Part shown: one piece after another, positions 8,668 to 16,306 of the stretch
Position numbering within the stretch: position 1 is the stretch's first letter
Layout: every line of letters begins with the position of its first letter
NCBI RefSeq assembly: GCF_036014015.1
Contig: NZ_CP107905.1
Span: 930,001 to 994,000, forward strand
Origin: Streptomyces sp. NBC_00457
GTDB taxonomy: Bacteria > Actinomycetota > Actinomycetes > Streptomycetales > Streptomycetaceae
Direction: 5' to 3'
Length of the DNA stretch: 64,000 bases
Notes under the pieces: model-generated
Told to the model about the DNA's origin: nothing
Databases searched by the model: none
The model's input: the letters and a program-made list of their open reading frames with translations, nothing else
Program-made: the position numbers and the translations under genes

Positions 8668-8686
8668 TTAGGTAAGCCTTGCCTAA
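8668..8686. promoter_or_regulatory. Iron box (DmdR1/IdeR-type operator)
   Basis: The 19-mer TTAGGTAAGCCTTGCCTAA is a near palindrome (TTAGG/CCTAA arms). It closely matches the actinobacterial iron-box consensus TTAGGTTAGGCTAACCTAA. It abuts the ribosome site of the DUF2470 gene, so bound repressor would block transcription start or elongation. Confidence 0.85.
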
Positions 8687-8749
8687 CTTACCCAAGATCG
8701 GGGCGCACGCCAACCACGTCACGCGAACCTGTGCGGCGGCGATGAGAAT

Positions 8750-9358
8750 TCAGGGCCCGAGCACACCCAGCAGGGCCCGTGCGCAGAGGTCCCGTACCTG
8801 CTCCCGCGAGAGGTCCGAGCCCCGCAGCCACTCCAGACAGACGGCCGTCGTGAACGCCAGCCAACCGCGCACGGCGAGTTGGACATCAGGGCGCTCCCGC
8901 GCGACGGGGCCGAACTCGGGATCCTCGGCCAGCACCGCCAGGATCTGCTGCTCATGGGCCCCGAGGGCACGCTGGTAGATCCGGCGCACGGCCTGGTCCC
9001 CGGCCGCGTCGGCCCGGTGGAAGGCGCGGAAGCCGTGCGCGTGGGCCTCGACGTAGGCCAGGTACGTGTCGAGGTTGGCCGCCAGTTGCTCGCGCACCGG
9101 GACTCCCGGCGCCGCCGCGGTCATCCGCAGCATCCGCTCACTCTCCCGCGCCACGACCGCCGCGAAGAAGTCACGCTTCGTCGGGAAGTAGTGGTAGAGC
9201 AGTCCGCGCGAGACCCCGGCGATCTCGGCGACCTGCTCGATCCACACGTCGTCGTACGGACTCTCCGAGAACAACCGCGCCCCGACACCGAGGAGTTGCT
9301 CGCGGCGCTCCTCGGTACTGAGCCGACGGCGTATCGGGCCGCCCTGGTTCGCGGTCAT
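8750..9358 (-). CDS. TetR-family repressor
   Basis: A 202-residue regulator. An N-terminal helix-turn-helix (residues ~30-58, IEQVAEIAGVSRGLLYHYFPTKRDFF) is followed by an all-helical ligand domain. It is divergent from the CYP102-like P450 with a 108-bp shared promoter containing dyad sequences, so it probably represses both itself and the P450. In the CYP102 family, fatty acids or similar hydrophobic compounds are natural inducers; the ligand here is inference only. The ATG at 9356-9358 is the first in-frame methionine after the promoter region. Confidence 0.88.
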   Translation of the reverse strand: MTANQGGPIRRRLSTEERREQLLGVGARLFSESPYDDVWIEQVAEIAGVSRGLLYHYFPTKRDFFAAVVARESERMLRMTAAAPGVPVREQLAANLDTYLAYVEAHAHGFRAFHRADAAGDQAVRRIYQRALGAHEQQILAVLAEDPEFGPVARERPDVQLAVRGWLAFTTAVCLEWLRGSDLSREQVRDLCARALLGVLGP

Positions 9359-9371
9359 GTCCGCACTCTAC

Positions 9372-9429
9372 TTGACGTCGATTCAATAGCGGGGCCAGAC
9401 TGGATCGCGTTGTTGAACCCGCGTACAAC
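9372..9429. promoter_or_regulatory. Divergent tetR/P450 promoter with two dyad elements
   Basis: Two imperfect palindromes lie in the 108-bp gap. One is TTGA-CGTCGAT-TCAA (9372-9386). The other has GTTGT/ACAAC arms (9409-9429). TetR proteins bind such dyads in divergent promoters. Which dyad is the operator cannot be decided by eye. Confidence 0.5.
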
Positions 9430-9466
9430 ACGCTCAACGCACCGCTGGACCAAGGGAGATCGCGTC

Positions 9467-10966
9467 ATGGTGGAGACGACGACCGGGGCCGCGATGCCGA
9501 AGGGGTTCCGCAGCGCCGAGCAGGGCTGGCCTCAGCTGCACCGGATTCCGCATCCGCCGCGCCGGCTCCCGCTGCTCGGCGATGTGCTCGGCGCCAGCAG
9601 GACCAAGCCCTTGCAGGACTCCCTGCGCTACGCCCGGCAGTTGGGGCCGATCTTCCGGCGCAAGGCGTTCGCCAACGAGATCGTGTTCGTGTGGGGCGCG
9701 GGCCTCACGGCCGACCTGTCCGACGAGTCACGCTTCGCCAAGCACGTGGGCCTCGGGATCGCCAACCTGCGGCCGATCGTCGGGGACGGGCTGTTCACGG
9801 CGTACAACCACGAGCCCAACTGGCAGCTGGCGCACGACGTCCTGGCCCCGGGCTTCAGCCGGGAGGCCATGGCGGGCTACCACCCGATGATGCTGGACGC
9901 GGCCGGGCGGCTCACCGACCACTGGGACCGGGAGCTCGCCGCGGGCCGGGCCGTGGACGTGCCCGGGGACATGACGAAGCTGACCCTGGAGACGATCGCG
10001 CGCACCGGGTTCGGGCACGACTTCGGCTCCTTCGAACGATCCCGGCCGCACCCCTTCGTCACGGCGATGATCGGCACGCTCTCCTACGCCCAGCGGCTCA
10101 ACACCGTGCCGCCGCCGCTGGCTCCGCTGCTGCTCAAGCGCGCCTCCCGGCGCAACGACGCCGACATGGACCTCCTCAACCGCACGGTCGACGACATCGT
10201 GCGCGCCCGTCGCGCTTCCGGACGCGGGGACGGCGACCTGCTCGACCGGATGCTGGAGACGGCCCATCCGGAGACCGGCGAGCGGCTGTCGCCGGAGAAC
10301 GTCCGCCGGCAGGTGATCACCTTCCTCGTGGCGGGCCACGAGACCACGTCCGGCGCGCTCTCCTTCGCCCTGCACTATCTCTCCCGGCACCCCGAGGTCG
10401 CGGCCCGCGCCCGCGCCGAGGTGGACCGCGTCTGGGGCGGCTCGGAGGCACCCGGCTACGACCAGGTGGCCAAGCTGCGGTACGTGCGCCGGGTGCTGGA
10501 CGAGTCGCTGCGGCTGTGGCCGACGGCGCCGGCCTATGCCCGCGAGGCCCGCCAGGACACGGTGCTGGCCGGAGAGCATCCGATGCGGCGGGGGGCCTGG
10601 GCGCTGGTGCTCACGCCGATGCTGCACCGCGAGCCCGAGGTGTGGGGCGCCGACGCCGAGCGGTTCGACCCGGACCGCTTCGACGCCACGGCCGTACGGT
10701 CCCGTCCCGCGCACACCTTCAAGCCGTTCGGCACGGGGGCGCGGGCGTGCATCGGCCGCCAGTTCGCGCTGCACGAGGCAACGCTGGTGCTGGGGTTGCT
10801 GCTGCGCCGCTACGAGCTGCGGGCCGACCCCGCGTACCGGCTGCGGGTGACGGAGCGGCTGACGCTGATGCCGGAGGGGCTGCGGCTGCACCTGGAGCCG
10901 CGGCGCAAGGCGGTGCCGGCTCCTCGGTCAGAGGCTCCCTGTCCAGTGCGCGGGGCGGGCGACTGA
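9467..10966 (+). CDS. Cytochrome P450, CYP102-like heme domain without reductase
   Basis: A 499-residue P450. Motifs are I-helix AGHETTSGALSFAL, ExxR in ESLRLWPTAPA, and heme-binding FKPFGTGARACIGRQFALHE with the axial cysteine. Local sequence (LRLWPTAPA, QFALHEATLVLG, LTLMPEGL) closely resembles P450 BM3 (CYP102A1). The fused flavin reductase is absent, so electrons must come from separate redox partners. S. coelicolor CYP102B1 is a published example of such a stand-alone fatty acid hydroxylase, so subterminal fatty acid hydroxylation is the best guess. The ATG at 9467 follows AAGGGAG with 8-base spacing. The last 39 bp overlap the convergent pentapeptide gene. Confidence 0.9.
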   Translation: MVETTTGAAMPKGFRSAEQGWPQLHRIPHPPRRLPLLGDVLGASRTKPLQDSLRYARQLGPIFRRKAFANEIVFVWGAGLTADLSDESRFAKHVGLGIANLRPIVGDGLFTAYNHEPNWQLAHDVLAPGFSREAMAGYHPMMLDAAGRLTDHWDRELAAGRAVDVPGDMTKLTLETIARTGFGHDFGSFERSRPHPFVTAMIGTLSYAQRLNTVPPPLAPLLLKRASRRNDADMDLLNRTVDDIVRARRASGRGDGDLLDRMLETAHPETGERLSPENVRRQVITFLVAGHETTSGALSFALHYLSRHPEVAARARAEVDRVWGGSEAPGYDQVAKLRYVRRVLDESLRLWPTAPAYAREARQDTVLAGEHPMRRGAWALVLTPMLHREPEVWGADAERFDPDRFDATAVRSRPAHTFKPFGTGARACIGRQFALHEATLVLGLLLRRYELRADPAYRLRVTERLTLMPEGLRLHLEPRRKAVPAPRSEAPCPVRGAGD

Positions 10967-11758
10967 CTCCGGCAGCTGCGTGCCCGCGCTGCCCCCGGCC
11001 GCGTTCACCTGGGGCTGGGTGAGGAAGAACGCGCCGGTCAGGTCGGCGTCCGTGAGATCGGCGTCCCGCAGATCGGCACCGATCAGATCCGTCCCGCGCA
11101 GGTCGGCGCCGGTCAGGTCGGCCGCGATGAGGTAGGCGCCGCGGAGGCTGACGCCACGCAGGTCGGCGCCCTTGAGTCGGGCGCCCATGAGATCCGCGCC
11201 CCGGCGGTCCTTCCGACGACCGCGCGCACCCGCCCGCACCAGTTCGCTGGTCCGCAGCAGCAGGGCGTTGACGTCCTGCCGGTGGGCTCTGACGTCCAGC
11301 GCGCCGAGTGCCTGCGGAGTCAGGCGGGTCAGCTCCTCGGTCTTCTCCAGGGCCCGGCGCAGATCGCCGTGGACGGGGTGGGCCGCGGGCAGGGTGAGGG
11401 CCTCGGTCAGGTACCAGAGCAGTTCGTGCAGCTGGCGGACGACCGGGAACACGTCGAACATCCGGCGGGCCTGATCACGCGGGCCCGTGCGCCAGTCCTG
11501 TCCGCCGAAGGTGACCTGGGAGACCTTCTGCCCGGCGCCGAAACAGTCGTAGACCGTGCAGCCGGTGAAGCCTTTCTGCCGGAGGCGGGCGTGGATGCCG
11601 CAGCGGTGGTCGTCCTGAAGGTTCCGGCACGGAGTCCCGGCGTCCTTGTCGACCGCGAAGTCCGCCGAGGCGGTGAAGGGCAGCGCGACACAGCACAGGC
11701 CGAAGCAGTTCGCGCAGTCTCCGCGCAGGTCGAGGAGGTCGCCGGGTCGATCTTCCAT
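10928..11758 (-). CDS. Pentapeptide-repeat protein with N-terminal cysteine cluster
   Basis: A 276-residue protein. Residues ~14-75 carry a cysteine-rich domain (CANCFGLCC, then further Cys at CRNL, CGIH, GCTVYDC) resembling YkgJ-type metal or Fe-S binding clusters. A helical middle follows. Residues ~180-250 hold tandem pentapeptide repeats of the A(D/N)LxG type (GADLMGARLKGADLRGVSLRG and onward), which form a right-handed quadrilateral helix. Pentapeptide proteins can mimic DNA, but this fusion has no known role. It converges on the P450 with a 39-bp overlap of coding ends. Start ATG at 11756-11758. Confidence 0.85.
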   Translation of the reverse strand: MEDRPGDLLDLRGDCANCFGLCCVALPFTASADFAVDKDAGTPCRNLQDDHRCGIHARLRQKGFTGCTVYDCFGAGQKVSQVTFGGQDWRTGPRDQARRMFDVFPVVRQLHELLWYLTEALTLPAAHPVHGDLRRALEKTEELTRLTPQALGALDVRAHRQDVNALLLRTSELVRAGARGRRKDRRGADLMGARLKGADLRGVSLRGAYLIAADLTGADLRGTDLIGADLRDADLTDADLTGAFFLTQPQVNAAGGSAGTQLPESVARPAHWTGSL

Positions 11759-11906
11759 GCGGCCAGCCTAATGTCCGCCGCGAAAGGAAAGCTCACCGAT
11801 GAATTTCCGGCGGTGTGGGGGTCTCCACATACAACAGAAAACAAGCTCGGCTACCAAAGAGATACGAGCCGGCACGGCAGGAGCCAACGGATCGAGGAGA
11901 GACATC
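11759..11906. promoter_or_regulatory. Divergent promoter region, AT-richer than surroundings
   Basis: This 148-bp gap separates the divergent pentapeptide and DUF5999 genes. Its middle (about 11815-11865) is clearly lower in GC than neighbouring DNA, as expected for promoters. No hexamer pair is convincing enough to assign. Confidence 0.35.
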
Positions 11907-12107
11907 ATGTGCAGCCATCAGCCTTCGTGCCCCACCGCCGACAGCGCGGACCACCACGCCGCCGTGATCGTCTCGGCCCATCCCGAACAGGGCTGGAGCC
12001 TGCTGTGCAACGGCACGATCGTCTTCGACGACACCGGTGAACTGCTGCCGGACGGGCGGGTCGTGAGCCCGCATCGCACGCTTGGCTTGCTGGCCGTCGC
12101 CGCGTGA
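11907..12107 (+). CDS. DUF5999 family small protein
   Basis: A 66-residue protein of the actinobacterial DUF5999 family: MCSHQPSCPTADSADHHAA, then HPEQGWSLLCNGTIVFDDTG and ELLPDGR. The N-terminal Cys/His cluster (CSHQPSC) could bind a metal; function is unknown. The ATG at 11907 follows a GAGGAGAG ribosome site. A single-gene unit is likely because a hairpin repeat follows its stop. Confidence 0.85.
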   Translation: MCSHQPSCPTADSADHHAAVIVSAHPEQGWSLLCNGTIVFDDTGELLPDGRVVSPHRTLGLLAVAA

Positions 12108-12136
12108 GCCTCCGGCGGTGCTGGCGGTCGGACCGC

Positions 12137-12187
12137 GCGGCGCCGTCGTGGCTGGTCGCGCAGTTCCCCGCGCCCCTTCGGGGCGCT
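12137..12187. repeat. Streptomyces intergenic repeat, copy 1
   Basis: Contains the core GTGGCTGGTCGCGCAGTTCC followed by the hairpin GCGCCCC-TTC-GGGGCGC (12170-12186). Related copies occur at 16241, 21295 and 30879 in this window. Here it lies between the DUF5999 gene and the 3' end of the LacI gene, where the hairpin may serve as a terminator. Confidence 0.8.
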
Positions 12188-12220
12188 GCTGCACCGCAGC
12201 CGAAACCGCGCCACGTTCCG

Positions 12221-13249
12221 TCAGCGGGCCGCCAGGCTGGAGCGGCGTACTACCAGTTCCGGCTGGAGTACGACTCGGCGGTGCTCGTGTCGTCGTGGGC
12301 CGGTGCTTTCCGCGTCGGTTTCCTCCAGGAGGAGTTCGGCGGCGAGGGCGCCCATGGTGACGGCTGGCTGGCGGACCGAGGTGAGGGGGACGGCGGCGGC
12401 TGCGGCGAACTCGATGTCGTCGTAGCCGACGATCGCGAGGTCGTCGGGGACTGAGACGCCGGCGGCGAACATGGCCTGGAGGACGCCGAGGGCGAGCAGG
12501 TCGTTGGCGCAGAACACGGCGGTGGGGCGATCGGCGAGGCCCAGGAGGCGGGCGCCCGCGTCCCGGCCGGCGGCGACGTCCAGCCGCTCGGTGGGCAGTT
12601 CGCGCAGGGCGCCGGGGCCGAGACCCGCCTCGGTGAGCGCGTTGAGCGCGCCGGTGCGGCGGTCGCGCACCTGATTGAGGCCGGGCGGCCCGCTGACGTA
12701 CGCGATGGAGCGGTGCCCGGCGTCCACGAGATGGCGTACGGCCAGCGCGCCGCCCGCGACGTCGTCCACGGAGACCGAGCACTCGGTGGTGCCCTCGGCG
12801 ACCCGGTCGACCAGCACGAAGGGGATGCCGTGGCGGCGGAACGCGTCGATGTTGCGTCCGCTCGCGTCGGTGGGCGTCAGCAGGACGCCGCGAACGCGCT
12901 GCTCGGCGAAGAGCGACAGATAGTCGGCCTCCTCACCCGCGCTCTGCGCGCTGTTGCAGACCATCACGCCGAGCCCGGCCTGGCGTGCGGCCCGCTCGGC
13001 GCCGCGCGCCACGTCGACGAAGAAGGGGTTGCCCATGTCGAGGACGAGCAGGCCCATGATCCGGCTGCGGCCCGCACGCAGTTGGCGCGCGGACTCACTG
13101 CGGACGTAGCCGAGCCGGTCGATCGCGGACAGCACCCGGGCACGGGTCTCCGTGGCGACGGAGTCCGGGCGGTTGATCACGTTCGACACCGTGCCGACGG
13201 AGACTCCGGCGGCGCGGGCGACGTCCTTGATACCCACCGACTGGGCCAT
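12221..13249 (-). CDS. LacI-family regulator of the rhamnose regulon
   Basis: A 342-residue LacI/GalR repressor. The N-terminal helix-turn-helix IKDVARAAGVSVGTVSNVIN (residues ~7-26) is followed by a periplasmic-binding-protein-like sugar domain. It is the last gene of the leftward unit rhaT-P-Q-S-M-BNR-lacI, 90 bp after the BNR gene. LacI-type operators of TGAAA-N2-TTTCA form occur only at the divergent rha promoter, so it is the natural candidate to control both operons, with rhamnose or a pathway intermediate as inducer (inference). Start ATG at 13247-13249. Confidence 0.85.
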   Translation of the reverse strand: MAQSVGIKDVARAAGVSVGTVSNVINRPDSVATETRARVLSAIDRLGYVRSESARQLRAGRSRIMGLLVLDMGNPFFVDVARGAERAARQAGLGVMVCNSAQSAGEEADYLSLFAEQRVRGVLLTPTDASGRNIDAFRRHGIPFVLVDRVAEGTTECSVSVDDVAGGALAVRHLVDAGHRSIAYVSGPPGLNQVRDRRTGALNALTEAGLGPGALRELPTERLDVAAGRDAGARLLGLADRPTAVFCANDLLALGVLQAMFAAGVSVPDDLAIVGYDDIEFAAAAAVPLTSVRQPAVTMGALAAELLLEETDAESTGPRRHEHRRVVLQPELVVRRSSLAAR

Positions 13250-13274
13250 CAGGCAGGGACCTCCAGATAAACGA

Positions 13275-13315
13275 GGGGCGGCGGGAAGGTCTTCACATTA
13301 CCGTCATGCCGCCCC
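13275..13315 (-). terminator. Stem-loop between the BNR gene and lacI
   Basis: Perfect 8-bp arms GGGGCGGC (13275-13282) and GCCGCCCC (13308-13315) enclose a 25-base loop in the 90-bp gap. It may act as a partial terminator or RNA stabiliser that lowers regulator expression relative to the upstream operon. Confidence 0.4.
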
Positions 13316-13339
13316 ACCAGTGGTGCGGTGGTGCGTCGG

Positions 13340-14773
13340 TCACGCGGGGAGCCGGAAGTCGACGACTCGGAGCGCCGAGGGCGTCGTACCGCTGGACTTC
13401 TCCTGGTACATCACCGACAGCACGTTGTCCTGCGCGATACGCGTCTCGTCGATCACGACCTCCCCGAAGGCGTTGAGCCCGGCGCCGTCGAACAGGATCC
13501 TCCAGTCGGTGTGTCCGGAGGCCGCGGAGGCTCCGGCGATCCGGCCGAACGGGAAGATCGCGTAAGCGTTGTTGTACTTGTCCATGACCAGCTTGGTGCG
13601 CTGACTGGAGTTCAGCGGGACCGGGATCTCGGTCTTCTGCCAGGGGCCGGAGGCGCTCTTGCGGACGAGGAAGGCACGTCCGTTGGCGGTGCGGTTGGCG
13701 ACGTAGTTCGTGGTGCACTGGCCGAAGCGGCCGGGTACGTAGCTGATGATGGCGTGCGGGCGACCGGCCGTGTCGATGAACTGGCTCTCCTGGTTCATCA
13801 GGGAGTGGTCCGGGTTGAGCGGGTCCACGACCAGTCCGGCGTCGGTGACGGAAACCCTGTCGGCGCTGTCGGAGCTTCCGGTGGTGCCGACCACCGTGCC
13901 CGCGTTGTTGCGCCACGTGCGGCCACGGTCGTCGGAGTAGACGTAGCCGGTGTCGTGGTTGGTGATGCCGCCGCTGTTGCACATCACGGCGTTGTTCTGC
14001 TCGCGCCAGGTGAACATGGCGTGCAGGCGCCCGTTGCGGTCGTAGTCGATGCCGTGCAGGTACATGTTGCGGGCCGTGCTGGAGCCGTGCTCGCTGGTGT
14101 AGGTGCCGGTGGAGCTGGTCCACTCGCCGAGGTTGGTCCAGCGCGTGCCGTCGTACTCGGCGAGCGCGTTGCGGCCGTTGCCGGAGACCGCGACGCGGTA
14201 GCTGAGCTGGAGGCGACCCTCGGGGGTCGAGATGAACTGCGGGTACGTGAACTGCGAGGTGAGCGCCAGCCCGTCGAGGGTGGACTGCGGTGCGCCGAAG
14301 CGGCTCGCGGTCCAGCTCAGCCCGGCGGGGTTGTCGAGAAGCCCTGCCACCGACTTGACGTAGGTGAAGCCGTCGCTGTGGGAGTCCATGTTGAGGTGCA
14401 GCCGGCCATCGGTCCGGGAGACGCCCATGGAGATGACGTTGTGGGAGTCGTTGTAGCGGAGCGTGTGGCCGACCCTGACCGTGGACCAGGTGGTGGCGCC
14501 GAGGGCGCGGCGGCCGACGACGGCGTTGCGGTCGGCGGTGTACCAGACGGCGTACTGGTAGCCCTTGTAGGTGAGCAGGCCGTTCTTCTGAAAGGAGTTG
14601 TTGTTGACCAGGCCGTCGTAGGAGACGAAGAAGATGGCCTGGGTGTCGAGGGTGGTGGTGCCGGTCCGGGTGACGGAGGGGCCGGGGTCGGCTGCCCTCG
14701 CGATGCCGGCGCCGAGGCCGGGTCCGACGACGGAGGCCAGCAGGGCCGTACCGAGCAAGGCACGTCTTCTCAT
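13340..14773 (-). CDS. Secreted BNR-repeat (PF15892-type) propeller, candidate rhamnose-releasing polysaccharide lyase
   Basis: A 477-residue protein with an export signal (MRRRALLGTALLASVVGPGLG..ARA). It has propeller motifs typical of BNR_4 proteins: YNDSHNVISMGV, GRLHLNMDSHSDGFTYVKS, FTYPQFISTPEGRLQLSYR and YVYSDDRGRTW. Families sharing this fold include polysaccharide lyases PL24/PL25 (ulvan) and PL27 (L-rhamnose-alpha-1,4-glucuronate lyase). The conserved histidines of the first two motifs fit catalytic positions in those lyases, but this is inference. It lies only 15 bp after the rhamnose mutarotase gene in the transport operon. An extracellular enzyme freeing rhamnose-containing sugar for uptake is therefore the best hypothesis. 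The start ATG has CCGGAG upstream. Confidence 0.75.
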   Translation of the reverse strand: MRRRALLGTALLASVVGPGLGAGIARAADPGPSVTRTGTTTLDTQAIFFVSYDGLVNNNSFQKNGLLTYKGYQYAVWYTADRNAVVGRRALGATTWSTVRVGHTLRYNDSHNVISMGVSRTDGRLHLNMDSHSDGFTYVKSVAGLLDNPAGLSWTASRFGAPQSTLDGLALTSQFTYPQFISTPEGRLQLSYRVAVSGNGRNALAEYDGTRWTNLGEWTSSTGTYTSEHGSSTARNMYLHGIDYDRNGRLHAMFTWREQNNAVMCNSGGITNHDTGYVYSDDRGRTWRNNAGTVVGTTGSSDSADRVSVTDAGLVVDPLNPDHSLMNQESQFIDTAGRPHAIISYVPGRFGQCTTNYVANRTANGRAFLVRKSASGPWQKTEIPVPLNSSQRTKLVMDKYNNAYAIFPFGRIAGASAASGHTDWRILFDGAGLNAFGEVVIDETRIAQDNVLSVMYQEKSSGTTPSALRVVDFRLPA

Positions 14774-14788
14774 ATCAGCGACTCCGGC

Positions 14789-15109
14789 TCAGGCTAGGTG
14801 GAAGACTTCGGTGAGGGGTTTCATCGCTTCGTCGGGTCGGGCGCCGTCCAGGGACTCGAAGAACGGCGCCATCTCCGCCTGCCAACGGGCGTTGACCTCG
14901 GTGGCCTCCATGCCGGTCTGGGCGGCGGCGAAGTCCTCGGTCTCCAAGTAGCCGACCAGCAGGCCGTCTTCACGCAGGAAGAGCGAGTAGTTGTGCCAGC
15001 CGGTGGCCGAGAGTGCGTCGAGCATCTCCGGCCACACGGCGGCGTGCCGCTCGCGGTACTCGTCGAGGCGGTCCGCCCGGACCTTCAGCAGAAAGCACAC
15101 ACGCTGCAT
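14789..15109 (-). CDS. rhaM: L-rhamnose mutarotase
   Basis: A 106-residue dimeric alpha/beta-barrel protein of the RhaM/RhaU (DUF718) family that interconverts alpha- and beta-L-rhamnopyranose. Recognisable segments are MQRVCFLLKVRADRLDEYRE, HAAVWPEMLDAL, WHNYSLFLREDGLLVGYLE and the C-terminal LTEVFHL. Length matches the family (about 104). The ATG at 15107-15109 has GGAGG 7 bases upstream. It lies 17 bp downstream of rhaS and 15 bp upstream of the BNR gene in one transcript. The enzyme supplies the anomer used by the isomerase. Confidence 0.93.
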   Translation of the reverse strand: MQRVCFLLKVRADRLDEYRERHAAVWPEMLDALSATGWHNYSLFLREDGLLVGYLETEDFAAAQTGMEATEVNARWQAEMAPFFESLDGARPDEAMKPLTEVFHLA

Positions 15110-15126
15110 CAACACCCCTCCGGATG

Positions 15127-16209
15127 TCAGAAGTTGAACTGGTCGATGTTCTTGGCGTCGAAGACGGTCGGCTTGCCGAGGCTGATCACGCCGTCCTTGC
15201 CGATGGTGTACTCGCCCATGTCACCGGCCTTGAACGTCTCGCCTTCCTTGCCGGTGATCTGCCCCGACACCAGCGCCACGGCCGTACGAGCGGCCAGCTC
15301 GCCGAGCTTCGCCGGGTCCCACAGCTCGAACGCGTCGACGGTGCCGTTCTTGACGTACTTGCGCATGTCGTTCGGGGTGCCGAGGCCGGTCAGCTTGACC
15401 TTGCCCTTGTACTTGGAGCCCGACAGGTACTGGGCCGCCGCCTTGATGCCGACGGTGGTCGGGGAGATGATCCCCTTCAGGTTCGGGTACTCCTGGAGCA
15501 GCCCCTGGGTCTGCTGGAAGGACGCCTGCGCGTCGTCGTTGCCGTACGCGACCTTCACCAGCTTCATGTTCTTGTACTTGGGATCCTTGAGCTCGTCCTT
15601 CATGAACTCGATCCAGGTGTTCTGGTTGGTCGCGGTCTGCGCAGCGGACAGGATCGCGATCTCGCCCTTGTAGCCGATCTGTTCGGCGAGCAACTGCACC
15701 TCGGTCCGGCCCAGGTCCTCGGCGGACGCCTGCGAGACGAAGGCGTTACGGCAGTCCGCCTTGGTGTCGGAGTCGTACGTCACGACCTTGATGTCGTTCT
15801 TCATGGCCTGCTTGAGCGCCGTGCACAGCGCGCCCGGGTCCTGCGCGGAGACGGCCATCGCGTCGACCTGCTGCTGGGTGAGCGTGTTGACGTAACTCAC
15901 CTGCCCGGCGGTGTCCGTCGCGCTGCTCGGACCGACCTCCTTGTAACTGGACCCCAGCTCCTTCAGAGCCGCCTCGCCACCCTTGTCGGCCGAGGTGAAG
16001 TACGGGTTGTTGACCTGCTTGGGCAGGAACCCGACGGTCAGCCCCTTCTTCAGCTCGGCATTCGGGTCGGCCTTACCGCCGGTGGCAGCGGAGGCGTCCT
16101 CATTGGCGACGTCCTTCTTGGTGGTACCGCCGCAGGCGGTGAGGGCGAGAGCGAGCGAGGTGGCGGCGGCGAGAGCCGCACAGGTACGGCGGAGGGATGA
16201 CTTACGCAT
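15127..16209 (-). CDS. rhaS: Rhamnose ABC transporter substrate-binding lipoprotein
   Basis: A 360-residue periplasmic-binding-protein type 1 component of a CUT2 sugar ABC importer. The N-terminus is a lipoprotein signal (MRKSSLRRTCAALAAATSLA) ending in a lipobox LTAC, so it is tethered outside the membrane. The sugar-binding fold follows (GLTVGFLPKQVNNPYF, VDAMAVSAQDPGAL). It resembles the rhizobial RhaS/RhaT rhamnose system. The ATG at 16207-16209 follows AAAGGAAAC. The 97-bp gap from rhaQ contains an intergenic repeat hairpin, which could moderate the relative level of binding protein to permease. Confidence 0.92.
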   Translation of the reverse strand: MRKSSLRRTCAALAAATSLALALTACGGTTKKDVANEDASAATGGKADPNAELKKGLTVGFLPKQVNNPYFTSADKGGEAALKELGSSYKEVGPSSATDTAGQVSYVNTLTQQQVDAMAVSAQDPGALCTALKQAMKNDIKVVTYDSDTKADCRNAFVSQASAEDLGRTEVQLLAEQIGYKGEIAILSAAQTATNQNTWIEFMKDELKDPKYKNMKLVKVAYGNDDAQASFQQTQGLLQEYPNLKGIISPTTVGIKAAAQYLSGSKYKGKVKLTGLGTPNDMRKYVKNGTVDAFELWDPAKLGELAARTAVALVSGQITGKEGETFKAGDMGEYTIGKDGVISLGKPTVFDAKNIDQFNF

Positions 16210-16240
16210 GACGGTTTCCTTTGAACGAGGGTGAGTGAAA

Positions 16241-16293
16241 GCGCCCCGATAGGGGCGCGGGGAACTGCGCGACCAGCCACAACGGACCCGCAG
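16241..16293. repeat. Streptomyces intergenic repeat, copy 2 (inside the rha operon)
   Basis: Hairpin GCGCCCC-GATA-GGGGCGC (16241-16258) followed by GGGGAACTGCGCGACCAGCC and its tail. It is in inverted orientation relative to the copy at 12137. It occupies the rhaQ-rhaS gap and therefore lies within the transcript rather than at its end. Confidence 0.8.
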
Positions 16294-16306
16294 CCATACG
16301 ACGGCC

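Noticed and set aside
9467..10966. P450 as part of a secondary-metabolite cluster
   Set aside because: No synthase, ferredoxin or tailoring genes are nearby. The CYP102-like sequence and TetR neighbour fit fatty acid hydroxylation.
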